DNA of 33,545 nucleotides from Rhodoferax sp. (lineage in GTDB: Bacteria; Pseudomonadota; Gammaproteobacteria; Burkholderiales; Burkholderiaceae_C), in NCBI GenBank assembly GCA_013791765.1, contig VMTC01000111.1, positions 1 to 33,545 of the forward strand, given 5' to 3'. The translations under genes and the position numbers were made by a program. A model generated the notes under the pieces. It did not search any database, had not been told where the DNA came from, and worked only from the letters and a program-made list of their open reading frames with translations. This document shows positions 17,258 through 26,176 of this stretch, in pieces. Position 1 is the stretch's first letter. Every line of letters begins with the position of its first letter.

Positions 17258-17344
17258 TTGAGCCCCACCAGCAATGCGCTTGAGCAGCGCGAGAAGGCGG
17301 GTGGGGGCCGACGCAAAATCCAGTAGATTTTGCTCATGCGCCTC

Positions 17345-19354
17345 TCAGATTGCTCTGAAAGGCTGTTTGCTCTGCCACCAATCCAACATCAGATCGACCG
17401 ATTCTTCAACCGTTAAATCCGAGTTATCAAGCAGCTGGGCATCTTGTGCTGGCCTAAGAGGTGCGACGCTGCGGGAGGTGTCCCGTGCATCGCGCGCTTC
17501 CAGGTCCGCGCGAAGAGCCAGGAGTGTAGCCGAAATACCCTTTGAAATCAATTGTTTATAACGCCGCTGTGCTCTTTTGTCGGCGCTGGCGGTCAAATAC
17601 ACCTTGAGGGCGGCGTCAGGGAAGATGACCGTGCCCATGTCGCGCCCGTCGGCAACCAGGCCAGGCAACTGGCGAAAACTGTGTTGCAGCTCGATCAAGG
17701 CCTGGCGTATCTGGGGCAGAACGGACACTTTGGAGGCATTCATGCCGGCCTCTTCGGTGCGAATGGCCTCGCTGACTTCAAGACCGTTCAGAAAGATTTG
17801 ATCCTGGCTGAACCGGATGGCCAGGCCTGGAATCAGGTTGGCGATGGCTGCTTCATTGGCGGGCTCCAGCGCCAGGCCGGCCTGCAGCGCAGCCAGCGCC
17901 GTGATCCGGTAGAGCGAGCCCGAATCGAGCAAATGGTAGCCCAGCATCTTGGCCACGGCGCCTGCCAGGGTGCCTTTGCCGGACGCGGTCGGGCCATCGA
18001 CACAAATCACGGGAATGGCGTTGGGCGCGGTCTGCGCGAGCGCAAACAGCGCTTCAAAAAAGTCGGGAAAAGTCTTGGCCACGCACTTCGGGTCAATGAT
18101 GCGCACCGGCAGGCCGGCCGGATTGAAGGCTGCGAGTGAAAAACACATCGCCATGCGGTGGTCGTCGTAGGTGCGGATGCTTGCGGCTTGCCAGTCAGCG
18201 GGCGTGGCCGGCGGCGTCACGCGAATGAAGTCCGCGCCCTCGTCGACGCTGGCGCCGAGCTTGCGCAACTCGCTCGCCATGGCCGCAATGCGGTCGGTTT
18301 CCTTGACGCGCCAGCTCGCAATGTTGCGCAGCGTGGTCGTGCCTTGCGCGTACAAGGCCATCACGGCGAGCGTCATGGCGGCGTCCGGGATGTGGTTGCA
18401 GTCCAGGTCGATGGCTCTGAGCGGCCAGCTACCGCATGACACTTGCAGCCAGTTCGGGCCGCTGTGCACCTCCGCGCCCATCATCTGCGCGGCTTCGATG
18501 AAGCGAATGTCACCCTGGATGGAGTCCACGCCAACTCCTTCAATCCTCAAGTCTTTCTGGCCTCTAGCCACCGTCGCTATTGCGCCAGCAGCTATGAAAT
18601 AGCTAGCAGATGAGGCGTCGGCCTCCACGTGCAAAGTGCCGGGCGACTGGAATCGGCTGCCCGCAGGAATGGTGAAGCGCTGCCAGCCATCGCGGACCAC
18701 CCGCACGTTGAAGCGCGCCAGCAAGTTGAGCGTGATTTCAATGTAGGGGCGCGAAATCAGCTCGCCCACTACCTCGATGACGATGTCCTGGGTTGCCGCC
18801 GCCAACGGCAGTGCCATCAGCAAGGCCGTGAGAAACTGGCTCGATACATTGCCGCGCACGCGAATTGGCGCGTCCAGCCTCAAACTCGGTTGGCCAATGT
18901 GCAGCGGCGGAAAACCCTCAGTGCCCAGGTAGTCAATGTGGCAGCCGATCTGGAGCAGGGCGTCGACCAGGTCGCCAATCGGGCGTTCGTGCATGCGCGG
19001 TACACCGCGCAGTTCAAAGTCGCCGCCCAGAATGGCCAGCGCGGCGGTGAGCGGACGAATCGCCGTGCCGGCATTGCCCATGAACAACTTGGCTTCTTTT
19101 CGAATGAGCTGGCCGCCCAGACCGTCAATCTCGACGCTGCTGCCCGATGGCCGAACGCCACAGCCCAGCGCGCGCAAGGCGCCGAGCATGACGCGGGTGT
19201 CGTCCGAGTCGAGCAGATCATGCAGAGTGGTCGTTCCCGCGCTCAGGGCCGCCAGCAGCAATACGCGGTTGGAGATGCTCTTGGAGCCGGGTAACACAAC
19301 CGTGCCGCTCACCCCGGTGAGCGGCGGAATATCCAGAAATGCGGTGGCAAACAT
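17345..19354 (-). CDS. aroA-cmk: Bifunctional EPSP synthase (AroA) / cytidylate kinase (Cmk) fusion
   Basis: 669 residues in one frame. The ATG at 19354 is chosen because it shares its A with the tyrA stop (TAATG); the upstream codon at 19381 lies inside tyrA. Residues 1-~435 are 3-phosphoshikimate 1-carboxyvinyltransferase: [10 protein letters not shown] at 21-30, [10 protein letters not shown] at 93-102, KETDRI at 351-356, DDHRMAM at 397-403. About 12 residues later the CMP kinase begins, with P-loop GPTASGKG at 454-461, DSGSLYR at 477-483 and [13 protein letters not shown] near 569-581. The first domain makes EPSP for chorismate; the second phosphorylates CMP/dCMP. Similar fusions are, to my memory, known in Comamonadaceae. 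Odd: residues ~252-266 are encoded by a dispersed repeat copy and include about five extra residues compared with E. coli AroA, outside the recognised catalytic motifs. Confidence 0.95.
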   Translation of the reverse strand: MFATAFLDIPPLTGVSGTVVLPGSKSISNRVLLLAALSAGTTTLHDLLDSDDTRVMLGALRALGCGVRPSGSSVEIDGLGGQLIRKEAKLFMGNAGTAIRPLTAALAILGGDFELRGVPRMHERPIGDLVDALLQIGCHIDYLGTEGFPPLHIGQPSLRLDAPIRVRGNVSSQFLTALLMALPLAAATQDIVIEVVGELISRPYIEITLNLLARFNVRVVRDGWQRFTIPAGSRFQSPGTLHVEADASSASYFIAAGAIATVARGQKDLRIEGVGVDSIQGDIRFIEAAQMMGAEVHSGPNWLQVSCGSWPLRAIDLDCNHIPDAAMTLAVMALYAQGTTTLRNIASWRVKETDRIAAMASELRKLGASVDEGADFIRVTPPATPADWQAASIRTYDDHRMAMCFSLAAFNPAGLPVRIIDPKCVAKTFPDFFEALFALAQTAPNAIPVICVDGPTASGKGTLAGAVAKMLGYHLLDSGSLYRITALAALQAGLALEPANEAAIANLIPGLAIRFSQDQIFLNGLEVSEAIRTEEAGMNASKVSVLPQIRQALIELQHSFRQLPGLVADGRDMGTVIFPDAALKVYLTASADKRAQRRYKQLISKGISATLLALRADLEARDARDTSRSVAPLRPAQDAQLLDNSDLTVEESVDLMLDWWQSKQPFRAI
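18559..18603 (-). repeat. Dispersed palindromic repeat, copy C (inside the aroA coding region)
   Basis: CTAGCCA (18564-18570), 19 bp, then AGCTAT (18590-18595) on the plus strand: same spacing as the other copies. On the minus strand it is read in frame as [13 protein letters not shown], with two ATA codons and one AGA. It coincides with a roughly five-residue insertion relative to E. coli AroA. Confidence 0.6.
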
Positions 19355-20226
19355 TATTTTTGCTGTTGAGACATGCGCCAATGGGCGCGGGTCAAGCTGG
19401 CTTGTTCAATCAGGCCTTCAAGCGCGTCGCCATTGCCGCTTGAGATCATGAGTTCGAGGGCTTGCAGGTTGCGCTGGAAGATTTTGGTTTGTGCCAACAG
19501 TTCTTCCCGGTTGGAGATCATGATGTCGCGCCACACCTTCGCATCACTCGCAGCGATGCGCGTGAAGTCGCGAAAGCCGGGGCCGGCCAATGACAGGTAG
19601 TCTTTGCCTTGTGGCTGGCCCGAGATCGCGTTCATCAGGGCAAAGGAAATCAGATGCGGCAAATGGCTGACCGCAGCAAAGGCGGCATCATGCGACTCGG
19701 GTGACATCTGGACCACGCGGCAGCCCAACGCTGACCAGACGTCAACCGCTTTTTGCAGTTGGACGGTCAGGGTGCGCTCAATCGGGGTGAGGATCACCTG
19801 GCGACCGCTGTACAGATCCGCATCAGCGTGCTCCACGCCCGAGACCTCTTTGCCGGCAATCGGGTGGGCCGGTACAAACGAGCCGATTTGTTCGCGCAGG
19901 GCGCGCCGGCCCGCATCGATCACGTCGCGCTTGGTCGACCCCACGTCCATGATCAGCATCTGCGGCGTGACCAGGTGCTTGATCGATTTAAAGGTGGCCT
20001 CGCTGGCTGCCACCGGCACCGCGATCAGCACAATGTCGGCGCCTGACACCGCCAGTAAAGCCGATGGCGCCTCGACATCAATCACGCCCATCTTGTAGGC
20101 CAGTTCCGTGGTGGAGGGTGACTTGCTGTAGCCCACAACCCGCTTGACCAGTCCGGCCCGTTTGAGCGCCAGCGCAAAGGACCCGCCCATCAAACCGCAG
20201 CCAATCAAGCCTAGTTGTTCAAACAT
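19354..20226 (-). CDS. tyrA: Prephenate dehydrogenase
   Basis: 290 residues, monofunctional. The N-terminal Rossmann fold has GxGxxG as GCGLMG (9-14), and the central region contains [18 protein letters not shown], which carries the catalytic His. The C-terminal helical dimerisation domain includes [23 protein letters not shown]. It oxidises prephenate to 4-hydroxyphenylpyruvate for tyrosine. The ATG follows the pheA stop directly (TGA then ATG) and its TAA overlaps the aroA start, so three aromatic-pathway genes are tightly coupled. There is no ACT domain, so feedback by tyrosine is not obvious from sequence. It could accept arogenate instead (cyclohexadienyl dehydrogenase), which sequence alone does not settle. 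Confidence 0.95.
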   Translation of the reverse strand: MFEQLGLIGCGLMGGSFALALKRAGLVKRVVGYSKSPSTTELAYKMGVIDVEAPSALLAVSGADIVLIAVPVAASEATFKSIKHLVTPQMLIMDVGSTKRDVIDAGRRALREQIGSFVPAHPIAGKEVSGVEHADADLYSGRQVILTPIERTLTVQLQKAVDVWSALGCRVVQMSPESHDAAFAAVSHLPHLISFALMNAISGQPQGKDYLSLAGPGFRDFTRIAASDAKVWRDIMISNREELLAQTKIFQRNLQALELMISSGNGDALEGLIEQASLTRAHWRMSQQQK

Positions 20227-21309
20227 TCATTCACCTACAGGGTATGTGCCCAGCACTTTGCAAAAGGCACAAAGACTTTGCAGCTCTTCAAGCGCCGCCG
20301 CCACATGCGGCTGCGAAGGGTGGCCTTGCAGGTCGATGTAAAAATAGTATTCCCACTGCCCGGAGCGCGCCGGGCGCGACTCAAAGCGTGTCATGGAGAC
20401 GCCGTGCTTCTTGAGCGGCACCAGCAGGTCGTGCACGGCACCGGGCTTGTTGGGCACCGACACGATCAGGCTGACGCAGTCATTGCCCGTAGCCAGCGGC
20501 GCCGCCAGCGTCTGCGGCAGGCAGACCACGGCAAAGCGGGTGCGATTGAAGGCGTCGTCCTGGATCGCCCGCGAGGCCACATGCAGACCAAATTCACTGC
20601 CAGCGCGCTCACTGGCAATCGCGGCCCAGGCCGGGTTGGTAGCTGCGAGCCGGGCACCCTCGGCATTGCTGGCGGCAGCGCGGCGCTCGGCATGGGGTAA
20701 ATGCGTGCTCAGCCAGTCCTGGCATTGGGCCAGCGCCTGCGGATGCGCATACACCACTTCGATGTCGGCGAGCGTGGGCTTGAGCCGAAGCAGGTTGTGG
20801 CGCACCAGAAAACTGGTCTCGCCGATGATGTGCAGCGGCGAGTTCAGCAGCAAATCGAGCGAGCGCGAGATCACGCCCTCGGACGAGTTCTCGATCGGAA
20901 CCACCCCAAACTCGGCACTGCCCGCTGCCGTGGCGCGGAACACTTCATCGATGCTGGCGCACAGCACACGCTCGATGCTGGCGCCGAAGAACTGCAGCGC
21001 GGCCTGTTCGCTGAAAGTACCGGCCGGGCCGAGGTAGGCCACCCGCTGCGCGGCTTCTAGCGCGCGGCAGGCTGACATGATTTCACGCCAGATCACGGCC
21101 AGGCTGGTGTTCTTGAGCGGGCCGGGATTGGCCGCTTGCAGGCCGCTGATGACCTGGGTCTCGCGTTCGGGGCGAAACACGGCGGAGCCATCGATGCGTT
21201 TGATTTCTCCCACTTCATGGGCCAGCGATGCGCGCCGGTTCAGCAGCGCCAGCAGTTCCAGATCAAGCGAGTCGATCTGCTCGCGCAGTTCAGGGAGGGT
21301 TTTCGCCAT
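20227..21309 (-). CDS. pheA: Bifunctional chorismate mutase / prephenate dehydratase (P-protein)
   Basis: 360 residues with three domains. An AroQ-type chorismate mutase (about 1-88) starts ELREQIDSLDLELLALLNRRASLAHEVG. Prephenate dehydratase (about 90-270) has YLGPAGTFSEQAA, VVPIENSSEGVI and the catalytic NRTRFAVV motif. A C-terminal ACT domain (about 280-355) carries the ESRP phenylalanine-binding motif (MTRFESRPARSG). It converts chorismate via prephenate to phenylpyruvate and should be feedback-inhibited by phenylalanine. It lies 45 bp after serC and abuts tyrA. Confidence 0.97.
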   Translation of the reverse strand: MAKTLPELREQIDSLDLELLALLNRRASLAHEVGEIKRIDGSAVFRPERETQVISGLQAANPGPLKNTSLAVIWREIMSACRALEAAQRVAYLGPAGTFSEQAALQFFGASIERVLCASIDEVFRATAAGSAEFGVVPIENSSEGVISRSLDLLLNSPLHIIGETSFLVRHNLLRLKPTLADIEVVYAHPQALAQCQDWLSTHLPHAERRAAASNAEGARLAATNPAWAAIASERAGSEFGLHVASRAIQDDAFNRTRFAVVCLPQTLAAPLATGNDCVSLIVSVPNKPGAVHDLLVPLKKHGVSMTRFESRPARSGQWEYYFYIDLQGHPSQPHVAAALEELQSLCAFCKVLGTYPVGE

Positions 21310-21354
21310 GGTGATGACTTGAATGTTGCAGACGGGGTTGGGACGAGCGGCTTG

Positions 21355-22467
21355 TCAGCTGCGGCGTTTTTCAAATTCGTGCAGGTAGTTCACCAGCGCC
21401 TGCACGCCCTCAATCGGCATCGCGTTGTAAATGCTGGCGCGCATGCCGCCGACCGACTTGTGGCCCTTGAGCTGCAACAGGCCATGCGCGCGTGCGCCGG
21501 CCAAAAAAGCGTCATTGAGGCTTTCATCGCGCAAGAAAAAGGGCACATTCATGCGTGAGCGGCAGCTAGACGCCACTTTGTTGAAGTAGAGCTGTGAGTG
21601 GTCAATCGCGTTGTATAGCAGCGTCGCCTTGGCTTGGTTGCGCGCCTCCATGACGGGGATGCCGCCCTGGCGCTTGAGCCACTGGAACACAAGGCCCGCG
21701 ATGTAAATCGCGTAAGTGGGCGGGGTGTTGAACATCGACTGGTTGTCCGCCACGGTCTTGTAGTTGAAGGCGCTGGGGCACACCGACATGGCATGACCGA
21801 GCAGGTCTTCGCGCACCACCACCAAGGTCAAGCCGGCGGGTCCGAGGTTTTTTTGTGCACCGGCAAAGGCCAGGCCGACGTGCGACCAATTGACCGGGCG
21901 CGAGGCGACATGGGAGGAGCAGTCGACCACCAGCGGGGCCTCACTGCCCAGCGAGCGCAAGTCGGGCAGCGTGTGGTACTCGACGCCGTCAATGGTCTCG
22001 TTGCTGCAGATATGCACGTAGCTGGCGCCGGGGGTGAGTTGCCAGCTGGCCGGATCCGGCAGCGAGGTGCGGCCATCTGTCTCATTGCTGGCGGCGATGT
22101 TGACGCTGCAGTATTTGCGGGCTTCCTGCTGCGACTTCTGGCTCCAACTGCCTGTGACGACAAAATCGGCACTACCAGTGGCGTCGGCGGACAACCGACG
22201 GGATGACAGGTTGAGCGGAACAATCGCGTTTTCGGCCAGGCCGCCACCCTGCATGAACAGAATCTTGAAGTTGTCTGGCACAGCCAGCAGTTCGCGCAGA
22301 TCCAACTGTGCCTGCTCGTAAATGGAGATGAACTCCTTGCCGCGATGGCTCATTTCCATCACGCTCATGCCGCTGCCGTGCCAGTCGACCATTTCAGCCG
22401 CCGCCTCGGTCAATACTTCTTGCGGCATGGCCGCAGGTCCGGCGGAAAAGTTATAGGGTCGGTTCAT
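21355..22467 (-). CDS. serC: Phosphoserine aminotransferase
   Basis: 370 residues; E. coli SerC has 362. The ATG at 22467 gives [15 protein letters not shown], the standard N-terminus; the preceding TTG is not needed. The PLP lysine is Lys206 in [16 protein letters not shown]. Other family blocks are [21 protein letters not shown] and [19 protein letters not shown]. It transaminates 3-phosphohydroxypyruvate to phosphoserine and also serves pyridoxine synthesis. It has no visible Shine-Dalgarno site. The 67-bp gap from gyrA is largely taken up by a dispersed repeat copy (22487-22534). First biosynthetic gene of the serC-pheA-tyrA-aroA::cmk series. Confidence 0.97.
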   Translation of the reverse strand: MNRPYNFSAGPAAMPQEVLTEAAAEMVDWHGSGMSVMEMSHRGKEFISIYEQAQLDLRELLAVPDNFKILFMQGGGLAENAIVPLNLSSRRLSADATGSADFVVTGSWSQKSQQEARKYCSVNIAASNETDGRTSLPDPASWQLTPGASYVHICSNETIDGVEYHTLPDLRSLGSEAPLVVDCSSHVASRPVNWSHVGLAFAGAQKNLGPAGLTLVVVREDLLGHAMSVCPSAFNYKTVADNQSMFNTPPTYAIYIAGLVFQWLKRQGGIPVMEARNQAKATLLYNAIDHSQLYFNKVASSCRSRMNVPFFLRDESLNDAFLAGARAHGLLQLKGHKSVGGMRASIYNAMPIEGVQALVNYLHEFEKRRS

Positions 22468-22486
22468 CAATAAATTAAGGTAAATC

Positions 22487-22534
22487 GGGCGCTAGCCCGC
22501 GTCCAATAATCATATGAAGCTATTGAATTAATAG
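22487..22534 (-). repeat. Dispersed palindromic repeat, copy B (gyrA-serC spacer)
   Basis: CTAGCCC (22492-22498), 19 bp, then AGCTAT (22518-22523), followed by an AT-rich TGAATTAATAG tail that abuts the gyrA stop codon (TAA, 22537-22535). The internal 19 bp are more diverged than in the other copies, so this is a decayed member. Confidence 0.6.
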
Positions 22535-25180
22535 TTATTCGTCGGCGCTGCCGGTGTCATTCGGCTCTTCGCCTGCGGCCTCATCGGCCAGGGGAATTGC
22601 GTCGTTTTCGACAATCCGCTGCAGCCCGCTCAATTTGGATCCTTCATCGAGCGCGATCAGTGTCACGCCTTGGGTCGCGCGGCCCAGTTCGCGAATTTCC
22701 GAGACCCGGGTGCGCACCAGCACGCCCTTGTCGGTGATCAGCATGATCTCGTCGTCGGCATGCACCAGCGTGGCGGCCACTACTTTGCCATTGCGTTCGG
22801 ACTGGGTGATGGCAATCATGCCCTTGGTCCCGCGACCATGGCGGGTGTACTCGGTGATGCTGGTGCGCTTGCCGTAACCGTTTTGGGTCGCGGTCAACAC
22901 GCTTTGCAGCTCGTCTTCAGCCACCAGCATGGCAATCACGCTCTGGCCGTCTTCGAGATTCATGCCCTTGACGCCGCGCGATTGACGGCCGTGCGCAGTG
23001 ACTTCGTCTTCGTTGAAGCGCACCGCCTTGCCACCGTCGCTGAACAACATCACGTCGTGTTGACCGTCGGTGACGGCGGCCCCGATCAGATAATCACCTT
23101 CGTCCAGGTTGATCGCAATGATGCCGACTTTGCGCGGGTTTGAAAAATCAATAAGCGGGGTCTTTTTGACCGTGCCCATGGAGGTGGCCATGAAGATAAA
23201 ATGGTCGGCCGGAAAGCTGCGCTTGTCGCCGGTCAAAGGAAGAACCACACTGATTTTTTCGCCCTCTTGGAGCGGGAACATGTTGACGATGGGTCGCCCG
23301 CGTGAACCGCGTGAACCCTGCGGCACTTCCCACACCTTGAGCCAGTAGAGACGGCCGCGGTTGCTGAAGCACAGGATGTAATCGTGCGTGTTGGCAATGA
23401 AGAGCTGGTCGACCCAGTCGTCTTCTTTCGTGGCGGTGGCTTGCTTGCCGCGCCCGCCGCGCTTTTGAGCCCGGTACTCACTGAGCGGCTGGCTCTTGAT
23501 ATAGCCGCTATGGGACAGTGTCACCACCATGTCGGTGGGCGTGATCAGGTCTTCCGTGCTCAGGTCAAAGGAGCTGTATTCCACCAGGCTGCGCCGGGCG
23601 CCCACCTTCGTTTGACCGAACTCGGTCTTGATGGCGCTGAGTTCTTCAGAGATGATGACCGTCACGCGCTCAGGTTTGGCCAGAATGTCGAGCAAGTCCT
23701 CGATCTCGCCCATGACCTCTTTGTATTCGGCGACGATCTTGTCTTGTTCCAGCCCGGTCAGGCGTTGCAGACGCATTTGCAGGATCTCCTGCGCTTGGGT
23801 GTCGGACAGGCGGTACAGACCGTCGTTGCCCATGCCATATATCTTCTCCAAGCCGTCCGGGCGGTAGTTGTCGGCGTTGATCACGCCACCGTCGAGTCGG
23901 GTGCGGGTCAGCATTTCACGCACCAGTTTGCTGTCCCAGGGCTTGGACATCAGTTCGACCTTGGCCACCGGGGGCGTCGGGGCGTTGCGGATGATGGCAA
24001 TAAACTCGTCGATATTGGCCAGTGCAACGGCCAGGCCTTCGAGCACATGGCCGCGCTCGCGCGCCTTGCGCAGATTGAACACCGTGCGTCGGGTGACGAC
24101 CTCGCGGCGGTGCTGCAAGAACACTTGGAGCAGGTCTTTGAGGTTGCACAACTTGGGCTGGCCGTCGATCAGCGCCACCATGTTCATGCCAAAGGTGTCC
24201 TGCAGCTGCGTTTGCTTGTACAGGTTGTTGAGCACCACCTCGGGCACTTCGCCGCGCTTGAGTTCAATCACCAGCCGCATGCCGGACTTGTCCGATTCGT
24301 CCTGGATGTGGCTGATGCCCTCGATTTTCTTCTCGTGCACCAGTTCGGCCATGCGCTCTTGCAGCGTCTTCTTGTTGACCTGGTAGGGCAACTCGTCGAC
24401 GATGATCGACTGGCGCTGGCCTTTGTCGATGTCTTCGAAGTGGACCTTGGCGCGCATCACCACCCGACCACGGCCGGTGCGGTAGCCATCCTTGACCCCG
24501 TTGATGCCGTAAATGATGCCCGCCGTGGGGAAGTCAGGGGCGGGCACAATTTCCATCAATTCATCAATCGAAGCCTCCGGGTTGCGCAGCAGGTGCAGGC
24601 AGGCATCGACCACTTCGTTGAGGTTATGGGGCGGGATGTTGGTGGCCATACCCACGGCAATGCCGGACGACCCATTCACCAGCAAATTGGGGAAGCGGGC
24701 AGGCATGACCAACGGTTCGTGTTCGCTGCCATCGTAGTTAGGGCCGAAATCGACCGTTTCCTTGTCAAGATCCGCGAGCAACTCGTGCGCGATCTTTGAC
24801 ATGCGGATCTCGGTGTAACGCATGGCCGCCGCGTTGTCACCATCGACCGAGCCGAAATTGCCCTGGCCGTCCACCAACATATGACGCAGAGAGAAGTCCT
24901 GCGCCATACGCACAATGGTCTCATAAACCGCGCTGTCGCCGTGTGGGTGATACTTGCCGATGACGTCGCCGACGATACGGGCTGATTTTTTGTAGGGCTT
25001 GTTCCAGTCGTTGTTTAACTCATGCATGGCAAACAGCACGCGCCGATGCACCGGTTTCAGACCGTCCCGCGCATCGGGCAGTGCGCGGCCCACAATCACG
25101 CTCATGGCGTAATCTAGGTAACTGCGCCGCATTTCCTCTTCAAGGCTGACGGGCAGGGTTTCTTTGGCGAATTGGGTCAT
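22535..25180 (-). CDS. gyrA: DNA gyrase subunit A
   Basis: 881 residues; E. coli has 875. The breakage-reunion domain has the active Tyr122 ([10 protein letters not shown]) at the same number as in E. coli. The quinolone-determining region [19 protein letters not shown] carries Ser83 and Glu87 (Asp in E. coli). Coiled-coil gate sequence follows, then the C-terminal beta-pinwheel with the GyrA box ([10 protein letters not shown]). An acidic tail ([11 protein letters not shown]) ends the protein. With GyrB it introduces negative supercoils using ATP. It is divergent from ompA across a 260-bp gap. Its stop abuts repeat copy B, after which serC begins, so some read-through into serC is likely. 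The ribosome site is weak. Confidence 0.98.
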   Translation of the reverse strand: MTQFAKETLPVSLEEEMRRSYLDYAMSVIVGRALPDARDGLKPVHRRVLFAMHELNNDWNKPYKKSARIVGDVIGKYHPHGDSAVYETIVRMAQDFSLRHMLVDGQGNFGSVDGDNAAAMRYTEIRMSKIAHELLADLDKETVDFGPNYDGSEHEPLVMPARFPNLLVNGSSGIAVGMATNIPPHNLNEVVDACLHLLRNPEASIDELMEIVPAPDFPTAGIIYGINGVKDGYRTGRGRVVMRAKVHFEDIDKGQRQSIIVDELPYQVNKKTLQERMAELVHEKKIEGISHIQDESDKSGMRLVIELKRGEVPEVVLNNLYKQTQLQDTFGMNMVALIDGQPKLCNLKDLLQVFLQHRREVVTRRTVFNLRKARERGHVLEGLAVALANIDEFIAIIRNAPTPPVAKVELMSKPWDSKLVREMLTRTRLDGGVINADNYRPDGLEKIYGMGNDGLYRLSDTQAQEILQMRLQRLTGLEQDKIVAEYKEVMGEIEDLLDILAKPERVTVIISEELSAIKTEFGQTKVGARRSLVEYSSFDLSTEDLITPTDMVVTLSHSGYIKSQPLSEYRAQKRGGRGKQATATKEDDWVDQLFIANTHDYILCFSNRGRLYWLKVWEVPQGSRGSRGRPIVNMFPLQEGEKISVVLPLTGDKRSFPADHFIFMATSMGTVKKTPLIDFSNPRKVGIIAINLDEGDYLIGAAVTDGQHDVMLFSDGGKAVRFNEDEVTAHGRQSRGVKGMNLEDGQSVIAMLVAEDELQSVLTATQNGYGKRTSITEYTRHGRGTKGMIAITQSERNGKVVAATLVHADDEIMLITDKGVLVRTRVSEIRELGRATQGVTLIALDEGSKLSGLQRIVENDAIPLADEAAGEEPNDTGSADE

Positions 25181-25440
25181 GGGGCGCTCATGGCTAGGGC
25201 AGGATCAAAGGCAGTCTGCCATTCTAATGGGCGTCTGGCGGGCTCGGCCTGTGGCTTTGCGGCAACAACGGCATGCATTTATGTGCTCTTCTTGCAGGAT
25301 GCCATGCCAAAGGCCCTTTTGGCTGTCTAGCCCAAAACCCGCTGTGGCACAATACATTCAACGTTTCAGGTGATTGGCATCTGAAGCGTCTTTAAATTTT
25401 CGCAGCGCTGCTGCGGCTTTTTTCCCCAGAAGGAGAACAC

Positions 25441-26085
25441 ATGAAGAAATTGAATAAAGTGGCAATGTTGGTTGCTGCCGCAGCGTTTGTAACTATTGCT
25501 GGCGCCCAAACTAAAACTATTGACAACTGGCAGAGCGCTAGCGGCGATATCTGGAAGAATTCCACCGGTCTGTGCTGGCGTGATGCTAACTGGACCCCCG
25601 CTACTGCAGCCGTTGGTTGCGATGGCGCTATCGTCGCCCAGGCTGCGCCTGCACCCGCACCGGTAGCTGCCCCTGCCCCTGCCCCTGCAGTGGTCGCACC
25701 CGCTCCCGCACCGGCACCTCAGCCAGTTGCAGCCACCAAAGTGACTTACGCTGCTGATGCATTCTTTGACTTCGACAAGTCGGTTCTGAAGCCTGAAGGC
25801 AAGGCCAAGCTGGACGACCTGGTTGGTAAAGTCAAAGACATCAATCTGGAAGTCATCATTGCTGTGGGTCACACCGACTCTATCGGCACCGATGCTTATA
25901 ACCAGAAGCTGTCAGTTCGTCGCTCGGAAGCTGTGAAGGCTTATTTGGTGTCCAAGGGCATCGAACAAAACCGTGTGTACACAGAAGGCAAGGGCGAACT
26001 GCAACCCGTTGCTGACAACAAGACCAGCGAAGGTCGCGCCAAGAACCGTCGCGTTGAAATTGAAGTGGTCGGTACCCGCAAGTAA
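25441..26085 (+). CDS. OmpA-family outer-membrane/peptidoglycan-binding protein
   Basis: 214 residues. AGGAG at 25431-25435 supports the ATG at 25441. A signal peptide (about 1-22, cleaved after IAGA) is followed by a short segment with NSTGLCWRDANWTPATA. An Ala-Pro-rich linker (about 68-97) then leads to an OmpA C-terminal domain (about 100-214). The latter has FFDFDKSVLKPEG, VGHTDSIGTDAYNQKLSVRRSEAV and the terminal AKNRRVEIEV. These are the peptidoglycan-binding features that tether the outer membrane. The 8-stranded beta-barrel of classical OmpA is absent. The linker is encoded by tandem CTGCCC units around 25667-25690. A UUCG hairpin and a strong terminator follow. High expression is plausible but not shown. 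Confidence 0.93.
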   Translation: MKKLNKVAMLVAAAAFVTIAGAQTKTIDNWQSASGDIWKNSTGLCWRDANWTPATAAVGCDGAIVAQAAPAPAPVAAPAPAPAVVAPAPAPAPQPVAATKVTYAADAFFDFDKSVLKPEGKAKLDDLVGKVKDINLEVIIAVGHTDSIGTDAYNQKLSVRRSEAVKAYLVSKGIEQNRVYTEGKGELQPVADNKTSEGRAKNRRVEIEVVGTRK

Positions 26086-26101
26086 TTCATACAGGCAGCC
26101 A

Positions 26102-26123
26102 TCATCAGCCTTCGGGCTGATGA
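26102..26123 (+). other. UUCG-tetraloop hairpin after the OmpA-like gene
   Basis: TCATCAGCC (26102-26110) pairs with GGCTGATGA (26115-26123) around a TTCG loop: a 9-bp, very stable RNA hairpin directly before the terminator. It probably protects the 3' end of the transcript. Confidence 0.75.
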
Positions 26124-26129
26124 AAAAAG

Positions 26130-26152
26130 CCCCGCAACAGCGGGGTTTTTTT
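26130..26152 (+). terminator. Intrinsic terminator of the OmpA-like gene
   Basis: CCCCGC (26130-26135) pairs with GCGGGG (26140-26145) around AACA, followed by seven T (26146-26152) and preceded by A6. It is a textbook Rho-independent terminator, and symmetrical enough to work on both strands. Confidence 0.9.
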
Positions 26153-26176
26153 ATGGGTGCGCGCAACAATCGTTCA

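Noticed and set aside
23384-24799. Long plus-strand open frame (over 470 codons) opposite gyrA
   Set aside because: It lies entirely antisense to a clear gyrA with intact motifs. Its protein is His/Gln/Val-rich without any recognisable domain, as expected for a shadow frame in GC-rich DNA. Other long opposite-strand frames, such as 9476-10375 (rpoD) and 13846-15021 (lapB), were dropped for the same reason.
25327-25358. Possible fifth copy of the dispersed repeat before the OmpA-like gene
   Set aside because: CTAGCCC is present, but the sequence 19 bp later is TACATT rather than AGCTAT, and the arms do not match.
26153-26176. Earlier ATG for the ElyC/YdcF-like gene
   Set aside because: It lies at the end of the OmpA terminator T-run and adds only eight polar residues before the first membrane helix; the ATG at 26177 is more plausible.
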